From: Alphaproteobacteria bacterium
Lineage (GTDB): Bacteria; Pseudomonadota; Alphaproteobacteria; UBA2966
DNA length: 64,000 nucleotides
Direction of reading: 5' to 3'
NCBI GenBank assembly: GCA_018654745.1
Contig: JABILA010000110.1
Coordinates: forward strand, 1 to 64,000
Every line of letters starts with the position of its first letter. Positions within the stretch are counted from its first letter, which is position 1. Made by a program: the position numbers and the translations under genes. Shown here piece after piece: positions 62,039 through 64,000 of the stretch. Below the pieces are notes generated by a model. That model had not been told where the DNA came from. It worked only from the letters and a program-made list of their open reading frames with translations, and made no database searches.

Positions 62039-63268
62039 TTATCGAACGGGAACGTCATCCTCTGGATAGGCAGAAATCTTGTGAATACTAAGATCGGCGC
62101 CGTGATATTCGTCTTCTTCATCCATGCGAATGCCAACAGACAGGCGCAAACCGCCGTAAACGATTAGTCCGCCGATCAGGGCGACAACGATCCCGGCGAC
62201 GGTGCCAAATATCTGGGCACCCAGGGTAACACCACCCATACCGCCCAGGGCTTCAAGGCCAAATACACCGGCAGCGATACCACCCATGGCACCACACAGA
62301 CCATGCAAGGGCCAAACGCCCAGGACATCGTCGATCTTCCACTTGTTCTGACAGGTAGTGAAGGCCCAGACAAACAGGCCCCCAGCGATGACACCGGTCG
62401 CTAGGGCACCCAGCGGGTGCATGATGTCAGACCCGGCGCAAACGGCGACCAGGCCTGCCAGGGCACCGTTATGCACAAAGCCCGGATCATTGCGACCAAA
62501 GAACAGCGCCGCCAGAATACCGCCGCCCATGGCCATCAGTGAGTTCATGGCTACAAGACCGGTAATGCCTTCAACGCTCTGGGCGCTCATGACGTTAAAA
62601 CCGAACCAGCCGACACACAAAATCCACGACCCAAGGGCCAGAAACGGAATGTTGCTGGGCGGAATGCCAACGACCGTACCGTCCTTGCGATAACGACCCT
62701 TGCGGGCACCCAACAGGACAACGGCGACCAGGGCAATCCAGCCGCCCATGGCGTGCACCACAATAGAGCCTGCAAAATCATGGAACTGGGCCCCGAAAGT
62801 GCCTTCGATCCAGTCCTGCAGGCCAAACCGTCCGCCCCAGACCATGCCTTCGAAAAAAGGATAGATAACAGCAACCAGCAAGCCTGTAGCAGCGACTTGC
62901 GGCCAGAATTTGGCGCGTTCGGCGATCCCACCTGAAATAATGGCTGGAATAGCTGCCGCAAATGTCAGCAGGAAGAAGAATTTCACAAGGTCATAGCCAT
63001 TGCTGGCGAAGGGGCTGCCCTTCGCGCTGCCGCTTAGAACCTGGGCACTGGCGAAAAAATCGATGCCATAGGCCACGGCGTAACCAATAAAAAAGTAAGC
63101 CATGGTCGATGTCGCAAAATCGACAATGATTTTGACAAGTGCGTTAACCTGGTTCTTTTTGCGGACGGTGCCGACTTCCAGAAAGGCGAAACCTGCGTGC
63201 ATGAACAGCACCAGAATGGCACCCATCAGGACAAAAAAGACATCTGCCCCTGTTTTAAACGCTTCCAT
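62039..63268 (-). CDS. amtB: Ammonium transporter
   Basis: A 409-residue trimeric ammonium channel with about eleven transmembrane helices. FLEVGTVRKKNQVNALVKIIVDF is the family N-terminal pattern. The pore histidines lie in FAGSIVVHAMGGWIALV and VWPLHGLCGAMGG, and GSDIMHPLGALATGVIAG is the typical helix-7/8 region. ATG 63268 is preceded by GGAGG; the track's 63280 start is just upstream of that site. The C-terminal tail, which binds GlnK in homologues, ends ISAYPEDDVPVR. No glnB/glnK is in the window. A related transporter gene is upstream. Confidence 0.95.
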   Translation of the reverse strand: MEAFKTGADVFFVLMGAILVLFMHAGFAFLEVGTVRKKNQVNALVKIIVDFATSTMAYFFIGYAVAYGIDFFASAQVLSGSAKGSPFASNGYDLVKFFFLLTFAAAIPAIISGGIAERAKFWPQVAATGLLVAVIYPFFEGMVWGGRFGLQDWIEGTFGAQFHDFAGSIVVHAMGGWIALVAVVLLGARKGRYRKDGTVVGIPPSNIPFLALGSWILCVGWFGFNVMSAQSVEGITGLVAMNSLMAMGGGILAALFFGRNDPGFVHNGALAGLVAVCAGSDIMHPLGALATGVIAGGLFVWAFTTCQNKWKIDDVLGVWPLHGLCGAMGGIAAGVFGLEALGGMGGVTLGAQIFGTVAGIVVALIGGLIVYGGLRLSVGIRMDEEDEYHGADLSIHKISAYPEDDVPVR

Positions 63269-63413
63269 AAAATCCTCCAAAAACCCTGTTTGTTCCAGCT
63301 ACGAGATGATTTTCAGGCCAGAACCAGGCCAGAACCAGGTCATAACCGGGTATATGCTTTTACTTTTCGCGCAAAATTAGGGTTGCAGAGAAAAGTTCAA
63401 ATTCTGATTCACA

Positions 63414-63431
63414 TATCAATCGCCGTGCCAG
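63414..63431 (-). promoter_or_regulatory. Candidate sigma-54 (RpoN) promoter of amtB
   Basis: On the minus strand the sequence CTGGCACGGCGATTGAT matches the -24 element CTGGCACG exactly, with correct four-base spacing. The -12 element is TTGAT instead of TTGCA, so the highly conserved GC is changed to GA. It is about 145 bases upstream of the amtB start. Nitrogen-regulated sigma-54 control is common for amtB, which makes the site plausible but not certain. Confidence 0.35.
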
Positions 63432-63514
63432 TTGATGAACAGCGCCAAATTTAGCCTTAAGCGATTGATATCAATAGACAAGTTTTCTGACACGAGCCGG
63501 TAAGGGAGACGACG

Positions 63515-63551
63515 CAAAAAAGTCGCCTGCCCAATTAATAGGCAGACGACT
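63515..63551 (-). terminator. Terminator of the second ammonium transporter gene
   Basis: An 11-bp stem (63521-63531 with 63541-63551, one mismatch) with a nine-base loop is followed on the minus strand by CTTTTTTGCG. It lies about 50 bases after the stop codon of the transporter gene at 63601. Confidence 0.8.
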
Positions 63552-63600
63552 GGTTTGTGTCCAAAATTTAGGCGTTGAACCGCCTGGTTATCACTTGGTA

Positions 63601-64000
63601 TCAGACGGTTTGAGAACCATGACCGAATTCCGGGTAGGCTTCCAGGCCGAGTTCGGTACGGTCGGCACCCATGACTTCCGCTTCTTCATCAAGGCGAAGG
63701 CCAACGGTTGCTTTCAGCGCGAACCAAACAATGGAGCTGGCGACGATCACGAAGGCGCCGATGGCGACTACACCAACTGCCTGAGTGGCAAAGTTGGCAT
63801 CACCATTGGTGAAGGGAACGGCCATCGTGCCCCATATACCAGCCATCAGGTGAACCGGAATGGCACCAACGACATCGTCGATTTTCAGCTTGTCCAGCAT
63901 GGGAACCGCGAAGACCACGATGATGCCACCGACAGCACCAATGATCAGGGCTGATCCCATGGTTGGCGAATCCGGTCCGGCCGTGATGCTGACCAGACCA
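63601..64000 (-). CDS. Ammonium transporter, 5' part cut by window end
   Basis: Only the last 132 codons or so are inside the window. The reading frame stays open past the track's internal Met (63960) to the window edge, giving GLVSITAGPDSPTMGSALIIGAVGG, the typical helix-8/9 region of Amt proteins. DKLKIDDVVGAIPVHLMAGIWGTMAVPF contains the second pore histidine, and the tail ends GLRLDEEAEVMGADRTELGLEAYPEFGH. It is similar to but distinct from the downstream amtB: the tail motif GADxTExGxEAYPE matches other Amt proteins, while AmtB at 62039 has a different ending. Confidence 0.93.
   Translation of the reverse strand, partial: GLVSITAGPDSPTMGSALIIGAVGGIIVVFAVPMLDKLKIDDVVGAIPVHLMAGIWGTMAVPFTNGDANFATQAVGVVAIGAFVIVASSIVWFALKATVGLRLDEEAEVMGADRTELGLEAYPEFGHGSQTV

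Larger units (their letters stand above)
63269..63600. other. Intergenic region between two ammonium transporter genes
   Basis: About 330 bases without a gene. It holds the terminator of the upstream transporter (63515-63551), a candidate sigma-54 promoter (63414-63431) for amtB, and a short direct repeat (GGCCAGAACCA twice, 63316-63338) in the amtB leader, 50-70 bases upstream of its start. Confidence 0.6.

Noticed and set aside
1-64000. tRNA, rRNA, CRISPR, integrase or insertion sequence
   Set aside because: No cloverleaf with acceptor CCA and T-loop, no regularly spaced direct repeats, no transposase or integrase motif was seen on either strand.

Overview
This 64 kb window looks like a chromosomal segment of a free-living alphaproteobacterium, most likely Rhodospirillales-like. 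The evidence is the gene order mnmE-mnmG-rsmG-parA-parB followed by the holA-lptE-leuS block, two perfect parS palindromes, a MKKALL-type outer-membrane porin, and tandem ammonium transporters. No rRNA, tRNA, CRISPR array, integrase or transposase is visible. I cannot name a genus from the sequence alone.

Layout. 1-575: non-coding DNA made of REP/REPIN-like palindromes. 576-4238 (minus): quinone oxidoreductase, Ogt and a YyaL/DUF255 thioredoxin-domain protein, with a 30-bp perfect inverted repeat between the first two. 4398-11062 (plus): DUF6489 protein, thioredoxin-like ferredoxin, mnmE, mnmG, rsmG, parA and parB, with parS sites at 6509 and inside rsmG; this is the origin-proximal segregation locus. 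11109-16925: GST-like protein, then holA, lptE, leuS and a DUF3576 lipoprotein. 17-25 kb: a sulfation and glycan neighbourhood with a TPR-sulfotransferase, porin, second sulfotransferase, GT9-type glycosyltransferase, methyltransferase and an adenylyl-sulfate kinase fused to CysN barrel domains without the GTPase domain, followed by a YggS-like protein and an L,D-transpeptidase. 25.6-30 kb: an Ala/Pro-rich unknown protein, ribA with a degenerate RibB half, and a kynA-kynB pair. 30-35.3 kb: response regulator, metallo-beta-lactamase-fold protein, methyltransferase, membrane adenylate/guanylate cyclase, serine hydrolase and thioesterase. 35.3-39.3 kb: MATE exporter, glyoxalase-related protein, nitroreductase, flavodoxin and a P-loop NTPase, with another REPIN-like doublet. 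39.3-45.3 kb: a complete oligopeptide-type ABC importer.

45.3-56.1 kb is the most unusual part. A seven-gene minus-strand set holds a membrane protein, polysaccharide deacetylase, MurG-like glycosyltransferase, histidine phosphatase, two GT4 glycosyltransferases and a second MurG-like glycosyltransferase. Divergent from it is a large ABC exporter-like protein with degenerate Walker A and B motifs and an insertion of roughly 270 residues built from a duplicated Q-loop/helical module, followed by a stand-alone cyclic-nucleotide-binding domain and a small methyltransferase. I read this as a candidate cell-surface glycan locus; its product is unknown. 56.2-64 kb: MarR regulator, response regulator, lolA, ftsK, a class I/II aminotransferase, and two ammonium transporter genes (the second cut by the window end), with a possible sigma-54 promoter upstream of the first.

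Start sites were chosen from Shine-Dalgarno matches and family N-termini and differ from the ORF track where stated. Function calls come from motif recognition by eye; no database search was run.
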